From positions 42,344 through 106,343 of the forward strand of contig JANRFH010000003.1 in assembly GCA_030725745.1 (NCBI GenBank): DNA of 64,000 bases, read 5' to 3'. Position 1 is the first letter of the stretch, and every line of letters starts with the position of its first letter. The notes below the pieces were generated by a model, which was not told the origin of the DNA, made no database searches, and worked only from the letters and a program-made list of their open reading frames with translations. The DNA is from Akkermansiaceae bacterium. Its GTDB lineage: Bacteria; Verrucomicrobiota; Verrucomicrobiia; Verrucomicrobiales; Akkermansiaceae. Shown here one piece after another: positions 49,015-56,408 of this stretch. Both the position numbers and the translations under genes were made by a program.

Positions 49015-49539
49015 ATGTCCGAAGAAATTACCCTTTTTGAATCAAAATGGCTCGGCCTGTATCGCATCGGGCGATGGGACTTCGCGCGCCGCCCGCACTC
49101 CGACCAATGCGTCGGCATCCTCGCCATCACAGATTCCGAGGAAGTCGTGCTCATCGAGCAGTTTCGCATCCCGATCGGGAAACGTGTCGTCGAGATCCCC
49201 GCAGGATTAGTAGGAGACGAGCCGGAATTCGAAGGAGAATCCCTCGCCTCCACCGCCAACCGCGAGCTGATCGAGGAAACGGGTTACAGCGCGGAAAACA
49301 TCCGCCTCGTCGTTTCTTCACCCACCTCCGCCGGCATGACCTCTGAATACAGCAACCTTTTCTACGCCACCGGCCTCACCCGAGTCGGCGAAGGTGGCGG
49401 TGTAGGCTCGGAAGACATCACCATCCACCATGTTCCTCTCAAGGAACTGCGCACCTTTCTCGCAGATAAAGAAGCCGACGGAATAGCGCTGGATTACAAG
49501 ATCCATGCCGCCCTCGCCGCCGCGGGACTTTCTTTCTAA
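49015..49539 (+). CDS. Nudix hydrolase, ADP-ribose pyrophosphatase-like
   Basis: The 174-residue protein carries the Nudix box around GDEPEFEGESLASTANRELI and EETGY, with metal-binding Glu residues in RELIEETG. The N-terminal SDQCVGILAITDSEEVVLIEQFR and the SSPTSAGMTSEYSNLFYATGL segment after the box fit the ADP-ribose/sugar-nucleotide branch. It would hydrolyse a nucleoside diphosphate derivative. A M23 peptidase gene follows 10 bases downstream. Confidence 0.9.
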   Translation: MSEEITLFESKWLGLYRIGRWDFARRPHSDQCVGILAITDSEEVVLIEQFRIPIGKRVVEIPAGLVGDEPEFEGESLASTANRELIEETGYSAENIRLVVSSPTSAGMTSEYSNLFYATGLTRVGEGGGVGSEDITIHHVPLKELRTFLADKEADGIALDYKIHAALAAAGLSF

Positions 49540-49549
49540 CCGCCCTCCG

Positions 49550-50350
49550 ATGAAAAGCGCCCGTCTCCTGATCACCCTCATCCTCGCTGCGGGGATCATC
49601 GGCTTTGTCGTGTGGCGCAGCTCTAACACATCTGCTACGGAGGCCGACCTCGTCGGCTTCCAAGCCTACGACCAACCCTTCTCCATGCCGAAGCATGGCA
49701 AGCCAGACATGCGCTTCCATTTCCTCTCCGCCTGGCAGGCAAACCAAATCCCCACCGCCCACAGCATGGACACGCCCATGGGCTCGGAGAACGGCGCACT
49801 CGTCTACAACGCCCAGAAATTCTGGGAAATGAACGACAAGCGTGGCGGCCACCACACTGGCGACGACCTCAATGGCATCGGCGGCATGAACAGCGACCTC
49901 GGCGATCCGATTTTCGCCGCAGGCGATGGCCTCGTCGTCTACACCGGAGAGCCCTCACCCGGCTGGGGAAACATCATCGTCCTCGCCCACCGCGATCTGG
50001 AAGGTAAACCCATCCACACGATGTACGCCCACCTTCTCGAAATAAAAACCCGCCTCGGATCACTAGTCGCACGCGGTGAAAAAATCGCCACCACCGGCAC
50101 CGCCAACGGCCACTACCCCGCCCACCTCCACTTCGAAGCTCGCGCCTCAGACGGCATCGACATCGGAGGCGGCTACGCCTCCCAGCCCCTCAACCGCCTC
50201 GACCCGCAGGCCGTCATCGATGCCCTACACAACTCCGCTCCCGAAGGCATTTCACCCTCCGCCCTCCACCTCGCCAATGCATCTCCTGCGGATCCATGGA
50301 CGACTCTAGAAATCGAAAACGCCGGGAAGATGCTGGAGCTCGAAGAGTAA
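49550..50350 (+). CDS. M23-family (LytM) peptidase
   Basis: Using ATG 49550 gives 266 residues. A membrane helix or signal anchor (LLITLILAAGIIGFVVW) leads into a periplasmic domain with the LytM zinc site: HHTGDDLNG (His and Asp ligands) and AHLHFEAR (His-x-His), with AHRDLEGKPIHTMYAHL between them. All ligands are present, so it should cut peptidoglycan cross-bridges. It lies downstream of the Nudix gene. Confidence 0.88.
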   Translation: MKSARLLITLILAAGIIGFVVWRSSNTSATEADLVGFQAYDQPFSMPKHGKPDMRFHFLSAWQANQIPTAHSMDTPMGSENGALVYNAQKFWEMNDKRGGHHTGDDLNGIGGMNSDLGDPIFAAGDGLVVYTGEPSPGWGNIIVLAHRDLEGKPIHTMYAHLLEIKTRLGSLVARGEKIATTGTANGHYPAHLHFEARASDGIDIGGGYASQPLNRLDPQAVIDALHNSAPEGISPSALHLANASPADPWTTLEIENAGKMLELEE

Positions 50351-50390
50351 TTGGGAGCCAAAATATGGAGCGCTCCATAAAGCCGCTATC

Positions 50391-51911
50391 TCACACCCCT
50401 TCAATAATCTCCAACTCCGGTAGTGCTTTTTTCAGCTCCGCGATGGCCTCTTCGGTGATTTCCGTCTGCCATATGTATAGGCGCTTGAGATTTGGCAGTG
50501 CCGTGAGCTTTTTCACCCCTTCGTCAGTCACGGCCGTTCCATAGAGATTGACCGATTCCAGATTTTCGAGCTTCGAAAGCGTATCCATGGACGCATCGGT
50601 GATTCCCGTTTCGCAAAGGCGGATCATGCGTAGGTCTTCTGCTCGCGCGAGCAAGGCAACGGATTTATCCGTGACCGAAGTCGCTGAAAGATCCATCGAG
50701 ACCATGTGAGCAAGCACTGGCGTGAGCTTGGCAAATTCCTCATCCGTCAGACTTTTCCTCATGGAAACCCCTGTAAATGTAAGATCAGAAGATGACTGCG
50801 ACTCAAAGGAAAGGCCGCCGGGAAAAAATTTCTCCAAAGCCATCACCTCGCTCTGCAAACCGTCGACCTCTTCCTCCTCAGGAGATACCTCCTTTACTAT
50901 TTCAAGCGGGATATCCTCATCCAGCTTCGCAATCGCCGCCAAAACCTCTTCCGGTGCTTCCAGATCACCCATCTTCACCGCAGGATCCGCGCCTTCGTCG
51001 ATCCACCACTTCACGATCAGCAACTCGTGATCGAGGATGTCCTTCTTTCCCTCCGGCGGCATGTGCTCCTCGTCATCCACCGGCAGCTCCGCACGGAAAA
51101 TGATGTTGCTGTCCAGCGCCTCGCCGGGATCGATGGCCGAGCCCTCCTTGCCGCCTTTCATGACCAGCTCGAAGGTATCCATGCGCAGCTTGCCCTTCGC
51201 CTTGTCCGCCTTGTGGCACTCCACGCAACGCCTGTCGAAAATCGGCTGAATGATATCCGCATATACCACCCGCTCCGCCACCGGCTTTTGCTCCACCACT
51301 TTTGCTTCCTCTCTCGGCTCCAGCCCCATCAATTTACGCAGCGGATTCGGCGCAAACTCCGTGAGATAATCTGATCCATGAGTGATCGATGCACCATCAT
51401 GACTCGCGTAGCCCATCACACCCATCGTGCCGAGAAGCAAGACGATGTAAGGTGCCTTGGACGTTCCGCAGGAAACTGCCCACCACTTCGCGATGAACAC
51501 CACAACCGCTGCGCATGCAAAAATGATTCCTCCCCACAAGTGATCCTCCACCAGCTCCCCCTCGAAGCCGCCGCCCTGATACAGGAGGAAGCCGAACAAC
51601 ACCGCCACCACCGCACTAACCACCCCAGCGAAGACCGCCAGCAGCCCCGCTCCCGGGTATTTCCGTGAAACCAATCCCCACATCTCCTGCAGCAGCACCA
51701 GCGAGAAAATACCTATCGGCAAATGCAGCACCACCGGATGAAAGCGCCCAAGGAAACGCACAATATCCGGCATTTTCCCCTCTTCTGGCGCACCGGCGAT
51801 GAATGGCATCGCCACCAAGGCACCAATCAGCACCAGCCCTATAACTACCAGCCCCCATGGGCGAGTGGATTTCCTATCGGGCTTATCATCAAGATTGATT
51901 TCTTCTTTCAT
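50391..51911 (-). CDS. Membrane c-type cytochrome with leucine-rich repeats
   Basis: Starting at ATG 51911 gives 506 residues. The N-terminal half has about five membrane helices of the DUF2231 type (VIGLVLIGALVAMPFIAG, then FHPVVLHLPIGIFSLVLL). A soluble PSCyt1-like domain has a single haem-binding motif CVECH (229-233). After it comes a long acidic helix-rich linker and C-terminal leucine-rich repeats (MVSMDLSATSVTDKSVALLA, MIRLCETGITDAS, SVNLYGTAVTDEG). This combination of DUF2231, cytochrome and LRR is typical of Planctomycetota and Verrucomicrobiota. The role is probably in electron transfer at the membrane; the substrate is not known. Confidence 0.85.
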   Translation of the reverse strand: MKEEINLDDKPDRKSTRPWGLVVIGLVLIGALVAMPFIAGAPEEGKMPDIVRFLGRFHPVVLHLPIGIFSLVLLQEMWGLVSRKYPGAGLLAVFAGVVSAVVAVLFGFLLYQGGGFEGELVEDHLWGGIIFACAAVVVFIAKWWAVSCGTSKAPYIVLLLGTMGVMGYASHDGASITHGSDYLTEFAPNPLRKLMGLEPREEAKVVEQKPVAERVVYADIIQPIFDRRCVECHKADKAKGKLRMDTFELVMKGGKEGSAIDPGEALDSNIIFRAELPVDDEEHMPPEGKKDILDHELLIVKWWIDEGADPAVKMGDLEAPEEVLAAIAKLDEDIPLEIVKEVSPEEEEVDGLQSEVMALEKFFPGGLSFESQSSSDLTFTGVSMRKSLTDEEFAKLTPVLAHMVSMDLSATSVTDKSVALLARAEDLRMIRLCETGITDASMDTLSKLENLESVNLYGTAVTDEGVKKLTALPNLKRLYIWQTEITEEAIAELKKALPELEIIEGV

Positions 51912-51937
51912 ATTCGGGGAAATTCTTAAGCGCTCCG

Positions 51938-52177
51938 TCACACATCGATCGTGACGTCTTTCGGATCATCCTTGCGCTTTGTATCAGCAGGTTTGGCGTT
52001 TTTCCCGAAAAGATTCGTCCAATTCTGAAGATTGAATCCCAGCGCGCCCATGCATTTGATAAAAACCGCCAAGGCCAAGCCCTCGTCAATAAAGGGTATA
52101 GGATCGGGGATGGGGCCAGCAGTCAGCAAATACAATCCTGAGAGCACGGCTCCAACAATGGCGAGTTTCCTTTTCAT
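51938..52177 (-). CDS. Small DUF1232-like membrane protein
   Basis: The 79-residue protein has one or two membrane segments and the DUF1232-like LYLLTAGPIPDPIPFIDEG (compare the DLIPDFIPVIG block of YkvA). The C-terminal tail is charged (GKNAKPADTKRKDDPKDV). It lies 26 bases upstream of the cytochrome-LRR gene. Function is unknown. Confidence 0.75.
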   Translation of the reverse strand: MKRKLAIVGAVLSGLYLLTAGPIPDPIPFIDEGLALAVFIKCMGALGFNLQNWTNLFGKNAKPADTKRKDDPKDVTIDV

Positions 52178-52267
52178 CCTTCTATTCTCCTACGTTCCAC
52201 GAAGCATGCAACTTTCCAAAACCAGAACTTCCCAGAGTGCCTACATCAGGGAGAGCGAAGATGCTTC

Positions 52268-52411
52268 AACCACCGATTCCACGGATTTCCACGGATGAAG
52301 TCTCATGAATTCTCTGAAATGAACATGGTGCGGTGCTGAAATCACCACCAAGACCGGAAAACTCGGGTCTCTTCTATTCTTATCCGTGTCCATCCGTGCG
52401 ATCCGTGGTCA
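52268..52411. repeat. Imperfect long inverted repeat
   Basis: Arms at 52268-52296 and 52382-52411 are of the AACCACCGATTCCACGGAT and ATCCGTGGTC type, with several mismatches. It is a diverged relative of the perfect repeat at 48818-48962 and also lies between genes, in a gap of 340 bases that holds no credible gene. Confidence 0.7.
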
Positions 52412-52520
52412 ACTACCTGTCAATAGCCGTGGCTTCTCCCAATTTAGGCATCTTGCCGGGATAAGAAGAGCAACCCCCGTCTTGCACTGCCTCGTCCGCC
52501 GTAGCCTTGGCGAAGGAGGA

Positions 52521-52898
52521 TCACTCAAAATAACACTCAATAATCCGCGTCACATACGGCAGCTCCGCCAACGCCCGCAGCACCTCCCTGTATCCCGGCT
52601 GATGCGTCGAGCCAACACACAGGCATTCATCCTTCTTCGCCCCGATCCGCCCCTTTGATCCCGGCATGAACCTCACCGTCGGGTCGATCGTGCTCACCTG
52701 CGCTCTGCTATCCCCCGTATCCGGTATCACAAACTCGTAGGACACATCGACCTTGCCGCCCGCCGGGCCCCGCAGCCCCTCCTCATCCAGCACACTCAGA
52801 TCAAGCTCCACCTTCCGCATCGGATCTCCCTTCTCCGGCTCCGAGCAGCCGAGGAAAAACGCGCCCAGAAGGATCGCAATGATGTGGCGCATGCTCAT
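52521..52898 (-). CDS. Small lipoprotein of unknown function
   Basis: Starting at ATG 52898, with GGGAG 8 bases upstream, the protein has 125 residues. A lipobox (GAFFLGC, residues 12-18) marks it as a lipoprotein; the mature part (VELDLSVLDEEGLRGPAGGKVDVSYEF) has no known family. Two cysteines close to each other (DECLCVG) and one near the C-terminus (IIECYFE) may form disulfides. The segment ALAELPYVTRIIECY resembles the close of small ferredoxin-like folds, loosely. Confidence 0.7.
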   Translation of the reverse strand: MSMRHIIAILLGAFFLGCSEPEKGDPMRKVELDLSVLDEEGLRGPAGGKVDVSYEFVIPDTGDSRAQVSTIDPTVRFMPGSKGRIGAKKDECLCVGSTHQPGYREVLRALAELPYVTRIIECYFE

Positions 52899-52974
52899 GA
52901 TGGTTCTCCCGCCCATCAAACCAACTCCCCGCCCCCCCGGCAAGCGCCCAGCCCTGCCGTCCATGACTGCCGAT

Positions 52975-53622
52975 TCACCATAGCCCCATCACTCGCTCCT
53001 CGCATGTCGCACCGGGTGCCAGCTTCATAACCAGATCCCGCGCAAACATATAGCTCCTGCGATCCGCTATGTGCTCCAAAGTCCCATCCGCTTCCACCCC
53101 GTAGATCCCGAAATACCGTTCTCCCAATTCCTCATCAAAAGGATCAGAAGTCTCAGTGAAAGGGATGACAACAGCATCCGATAAATGTTCGCGCACAGAC
53201 TGGATGCGGAACGCCTTGAAGCTCGCCCCCTCCACCGGATTCCCCACCCACACATCCACGGGGATTGGCAGCACACCGTCCTCCCAAACCGGGAGCCGCA
53301 GCCTGAACGCCACTCGCAGACAATCGTCCGCATCGAACGAAGCCAGCTCCGTCGCATCCATCACCGCGAGACAAGCCTCCCCGAAGCGCCTTTCGAGAAA
53401 ATACGGCCACACCTCCCACAAATGATCGAACGCCACATGCCTGCACGCCCATTCTTCGAACAAAATTCCTACGCGCAACAGCTCCCTCCAGAACTCGTCC
53501 ATTCCAGAATAAGCTTCGCTCAGATTCAGCCGTGAATCCTGCGCTTCCCTCTTCTCACATGCGGCACGTAACGAAACCGCCACCGCAAATACGGCGGCCT
53601 GATCAGAAGTCTCAGCATTCAT
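52975..53622 (-). CDS. Hypothetical soluble protein
   Basis: Using ATG 53622 (MNAETSDQAAVFAV) gives 215 residues; a TTG at 53628 is also in frame. No signal peptide or membrane helix is seen. The protein is acidic and rich in aromatic residues (FWRELLRVGILFEEWACRHV, AFRLRLPVWEDGVLPIP), with a helical first half. I do not recognise a family. It runs divergently from the HNH gene, 102 bases away. Confidence 0.65.
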   Translation of the reverse strand: MNAETSDQAAVFAVAVSLRAACEKREAQDSRLNLSEAYSGMDEFWRELLRVGILFEEWACRHVAFDHLWEVWPYFLERRFGEACLAVMDATELASFDADDCLRVAFRLRLPVWEDGVLPIPVDVWVGNPVEGASFKAFRIQSVREHLSDAVVIPFTETSDPFDEELGERYFGIYGVEADGTLEHIADRRSYMFARDLVMKLAPGATCEERVMGLW

Positions 53623-53724
53623 TGCCAAGATTACCTGGCCAGGTACATCGGTGAAGACAAGCGAAGATTACGCGCTCCTCCATTTCCACCTCGTCCTCCT
53701 TCCTGAAATCCTCATCATCGCAAC

Positions 53725-54522
53725 ATGGCTGCGGCTCCGCGAATCAACTGGACGAGAGAACAACTGCTTATCGTCCTAAATCTATACCATAAGCTCCGCT
53801 TCGGGCAGATCAGCTCACGTTTGCCCGCAATTATAGATCTTGCTGAAAAACTCGGCAGAACGCCATCTAGCGTCTCAATGAAACTTGGAAATCTTGCTTC
53901 GTTCGATCCGGTGTTACAGCTACGTGGTATCAAAGGGCTGCAAGGCGCCAGCCATCTTGATCGCGATACTTGGGACGAATATCACTCCAACCCCGCTGAG
54001 CTGATCCCGCTGGCGCAGGAAAAATTCGACGCGCTCTTTGCGGAGAGCGAAAACGACACCACCGAAGTCATTCCCGGAAAAGGGATACGTCGAGTCCCTT
54101 CACCGCCCTCTGGTGAGACAGAAACGCATGGCATCGCGAAGCGTCGCAAGGGGCAGGACTACTTCCGTGATGTGGTGATCAACAATTACAATGGATGCTG
54201 CGGCATCACCGGCCTGCCCGTCCGCGAACTGCTTGTCGCATCCCACATCCTGCCATGGAGCGCGCACGAAGCGGAACGCCTCAACGTCCGTAACGGCATC
54301 GCCCTCAATCGTCTTCACGATGCTGCTTTCGACAAGCATCTCGTGGCATTTGACGACGAGCTGCGCCTCATATTGTCAGCCAGACTGAAATCCTTTCTTC
54401 CGGACGTAACGATTGCGTATCATTTCGAAGCCTATGAAGGGAAAGTCATCCTTCTCCCTGATGACGGCATACCGCCGGACATGTCTTTCCTTGCGATGCA
54501 TCGTAAGAAGCTCGCTGGCTGA
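53725..54522 (+). CDS. HNH endonuclease with N-terminal DNA-binding region
   Basis: This 265-residue protein has an N-terminal helical region resembling a wHTH (WTREQLLIVLNLYHKLRFGQISSR...EKLGRTPSSVSMKLGN) and an HNH_2 domain (CGITGLPVRELLVASHILPW, then RLNVRNGIALNRLHDAAFDKHLV). The His-Asn-His residues are in SHI, RNG and HD/DKH. Similar stand-alone nucleases act in restriction or phage defence, but no methyltransferase or partner is adjacent, so the role is open. It lies 68 bases upstream of trmB. Confidence 0.82.
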   Translation: MAAAPRINWTREQLLIVLNLYHKLRFGQISSRLPAIIDLAEKLGRTPSSVSMKLGNLASFDPVLQLRGIKGLQGASHLDRDTWDEYHSNPAELIPLAQEKFDALFAESENDTTEVIPGKGIRRVPSPPSGETETHGIAKRRKGQDYFRDVVINNYNGCCGITGLPVRELLVASHILPWSAHEAERLNVRNGIALNRLHDAAFDKHLVAFDDELRLILSARLKSFLPDVTIAYHFEAYEGKVILLPDDGIPPDMSFLAMHRKKLAG

Positions 54523-54560
54523 GCTACCACCCACCCCTTCTCAACTTCTCTTCCTTGTCA

Positions 54561-54584
54561 GTTGAAAGTTGAAAGTTGAGAGTT
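54561..54584 (+). repeat. 7-bp tandem repeat in front of trmB
   Basis: GTTGAAA, GTTGAAA, GTTGAGA, GTT lie directly upstream of the trmB start. Same style as tracts near feoB, aroC and at 63755. Confidence 0.55.
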
Positions 54585-54590
54585 CCGCCG

Positions 54591-55202
54591 ATGAACACGC
54601 TCCAGCGCCCTCCGATCTCAGAGAAGGAATTCGTTCCGCCGCATTATTTCCGCAGGCTGGAGCTTTCCGAGATCAGGAATGGAGAGCGGCCGTTGGAGGT
54701 GGATCTGGGTTGCGGGGACGGGACCTTCCTCATCGATCTGGCAAAGCACCACCGGGAGCGGGATTTCATCGGGGTGGAGCGGCTGCTGGGGCGTTGCAAG
54801 AAGGTGGCGAAGCGCATCAAGCGCGCGGAGCTGGATAATGCGAAGATCCTGCGGCTCGACTCGAAATACGTGGTGGAGTGGCTGCTGCCGGAGTCCTCCG
54901 TTTCCCGCATCCACCTGCTCTGCCCGGATCCGTGGCCGAAGGCGAAGCATCACCGTCGCCGCCTCGTGCAGATCCAGTGGCTGAAATCGGTGAAAGCCGC
55001 GCTGGTGCCGGGCGGGGAGTTTCTTTTCATGACGGATCACGAGGAATACTTCGAGTGGGGCGAGGAGCAGATCCGCGAGAGCGGCCTCTTCGAGGTGCTG
55101 CCGTGGGAGAACGATTCCTTTTTCTACCCGAAGACGGATTTCCAGATCCAATGGGAGGCGGAGGGGAAATCCATGCATCGCATCCGGTGCAGGAAGGGCT
55201 GA
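54591..55202 (+). CDS. trmB: tRNA (guanine-N7-)-methyltransferase
   Basis: Using ATG 54591 gives 203 residues; a TTG upstream lies within the repeat tract and is not needed. The AdoMet-binding VDLGCGDGTFLIDLA, FIGVER and the TrmB signature LLCPDPWPKAKHHRRRLVQ are present, along with MTDHEEYFEWGEEQI near the end. It makes m7G46 in tRNA. It is not in an operon with its neighbours. Confidence 0.95.
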   Translation: MNTLQRPPISEKEFVPPHYFRRLELSEIRNGERPLEVDLGCGDGTFLIDLAKHHRERDFIGVERLLGRCKKVAKRIKRAELDNAKILRLDSKYVVEWLLPESSVSRIHLLCPDPWPKAKHHRRRLVQIQWLKSVKAALVPGGEFLFMTDHEEYFEWGEEQIRESGLFEVLPWENDSFFYPKTDFQIQWEAEGKSMHRIRCRKG

Positions 55203-55457
55203 ATGGTTATCACGGCTACCGTTCTGAAAATTGGGCTTAGCAGAGGCGCATTTTGGCTTAGCGGGCAAAAATCACTGAGATTCCTTGTAAAATAAGGATT
55301 TCCAGAGATTCCCGTAAGTTGCCTTAAGGAAACATCATTTTGTCTTAGCGATCTTTCGACGACGGGTAGTATGAATATTTTTGAGTTATAACCGCTAATG
55401 AAGAAATATGGAGCAAGGATCCCAAAGGGGCAGGTGAGTTTTTATGGCTATATCCAT

Positions 55458-55531
55458 TCCTGCTTTCCTGCCTTCCTTATTCTAATTCGAATTGATCCAT
55501 TCATCTGGAAATTCCAATGAGGAAAGCAGGA
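55458..55531. repeat. 12-bp inverted repeat in a gene-free gap
   Basis: TCCTGCTTTCCT (55458-55469) and AGGAAAGCAGGA (55520-55531) are exact reverse complements around a 50-base spacer that contains AATTCGAATT. The whole gap from 55203 to 55633 holds no credible gene; a 40-codon ORF at 55398 has no support. Confidence 0.45.
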
Positions 55532-55633
55532 AAAGAGCACACGGACACCACTAGATACAGTGGAGTGATTTGAGTAGTAGTGCTTCCCTTAACTTGATCG
55601 CCCTGCCTGAGAGGGCCTGATTCTATATTGACT

Positions 55634-55650
55634 TGCTATCAATGATATCA
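55634..55650. promoter_or_regulatory. Candidate FitA-type operator
   Basis: TGCTATCA and TGATATCA face each other across one base just upstream of fitA. Neisserial FitAB binds TGCTATCA and TGATAGCA half-sites, so seven of eight bases of the second half match and the first is exact. The spacing (one base) differs from the longer spacing I recall in Neisseria. Confidence 0.5.
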
Positions 55651-55662
55651 CAGATTCCCTGC

Positions 55663-55917
55663 ATGGCTCAGTTACTTGTCAGGAACCTCGATCCCGAGTT
55701 GGTTCGGGATCTCAAAAAACGCGCCGGAGAGCATGGAGTTTCCGTAGAGGAGGAGCACCGCCGCATCCTCCGGGAGGTGCTGCGCGGCCAGCCACCCGAG
55801 AAGCTCAGCTTCTGGGAGATGCTCGGCGAAATGCCCGATGCCGGAGACGATGACCTTTTCGCAAGGGATCGCAGGCTGAAGGGGCGCGCCACCGAGGAAA
55901 ACCTTTTCGGCGAATAG
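55663..55917 (+). CDS. fitA: FitA-type ribbon-helix-helix antitoxin
   Basis: I use ATG 55663, where MAQLLVRNLDPELVRDLKKR starts as in FitA; the frame also runs upstream through ATG 55642, which overlaps the operator. This gives 84 residues. The N-terminal 45 residues form the ribbon-helix-helix (GEHGVSVEEEHRRILREVL) and the C-terminal part (SFWEMLGEMPDAGDDD) is the toxin-binding tail. It pairs with the PIN toxin gene 1 base downstream. Confidence 0.85.
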   Translation: MAQLLVRNLDPELVRDLKKRAGEHGVSVEEEHRRILREVLRGQPPEKLSFWEMLGEMPDAGDDDLFARDRRLKGRATEENLFGE

Positions 55918-55918
55918 G

Positions 55919-56344
55919 ATGCCGGGATTTCTGATCGATACGAATGTCCTGAGCGAAATCCGCAAGGGAGCCACCCGCGCCGAACCTGGTGTCTGGGCAT
56001 GGTGGCTTTCTGCCCGGGAAAGCGAACTTTTCCTAAGCGTCATGACCCTCGGGGAAATCCGCAAGGGGATCGACCGTCTTGCACGCCGTGATTTGGCTCA
56101 AGCCACCGGGCTGGAAAACTGGCTGGAGGGACTGAAAAACCACTTTTCCGAGCATATCATCGAGATATCTGCGGCCATCGGCGACCGTTGGGGGCAGCTT
56201 CAGGCAGTCCGCCCGCTGCCGGAAATCGACGCACTGATCGCCGCCACAGCGCTTGATAAAAACCTTGCCCTAGTCACCCGAAATGAGGCGGATTTCACAG
56301 GTTTGGGGCTGCGTGTGCTGAATCCTTTTCCCGGCGCGGACTGA
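55919..56344 (+). CDS. fitB: FitB/VapC-type PIN-domain toxin
   Basis: The 141-residue PIN protein keeps all active-site acids: D7 in LIDTNVLSE, E46 in TLGEIRKG, D104 in PEIDALIAATA and D125 after TRNEADF. PIN toxins are metal-dependent RNases that often cleave tRNA or rRNA. It starts 1 base after the fitA stop, forming the usual antitoxin-toxin pair. A valS gene follows. Confidence 0.9.
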   Translation: MPGFLIDTNVLSEIRKGATRAEPGVWAWWLSARESELFLSVMTLGEIRKGIDRLARRDLAQATGLENWLEGLKNHFSEHIIEISAAIGDRWGQLQAVRPLPEIDALIAATALDKNLALVTRNEADFTGLGLRVLNPFPGAD

Positions 56345-56408
56345 GCTCTTTCCCACTAGCGCCCCGAAGCTGGACAAATCCCCGCCCCTCGCCGAAAGTC
56401 CGCGCCCG

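Noticed and set aside
55398..55520. 40-codon ORF in the gap before fitAB
   Set aside because: It has no ribosome binding site and no recognisable family, and it overlaps the inverted repeat.
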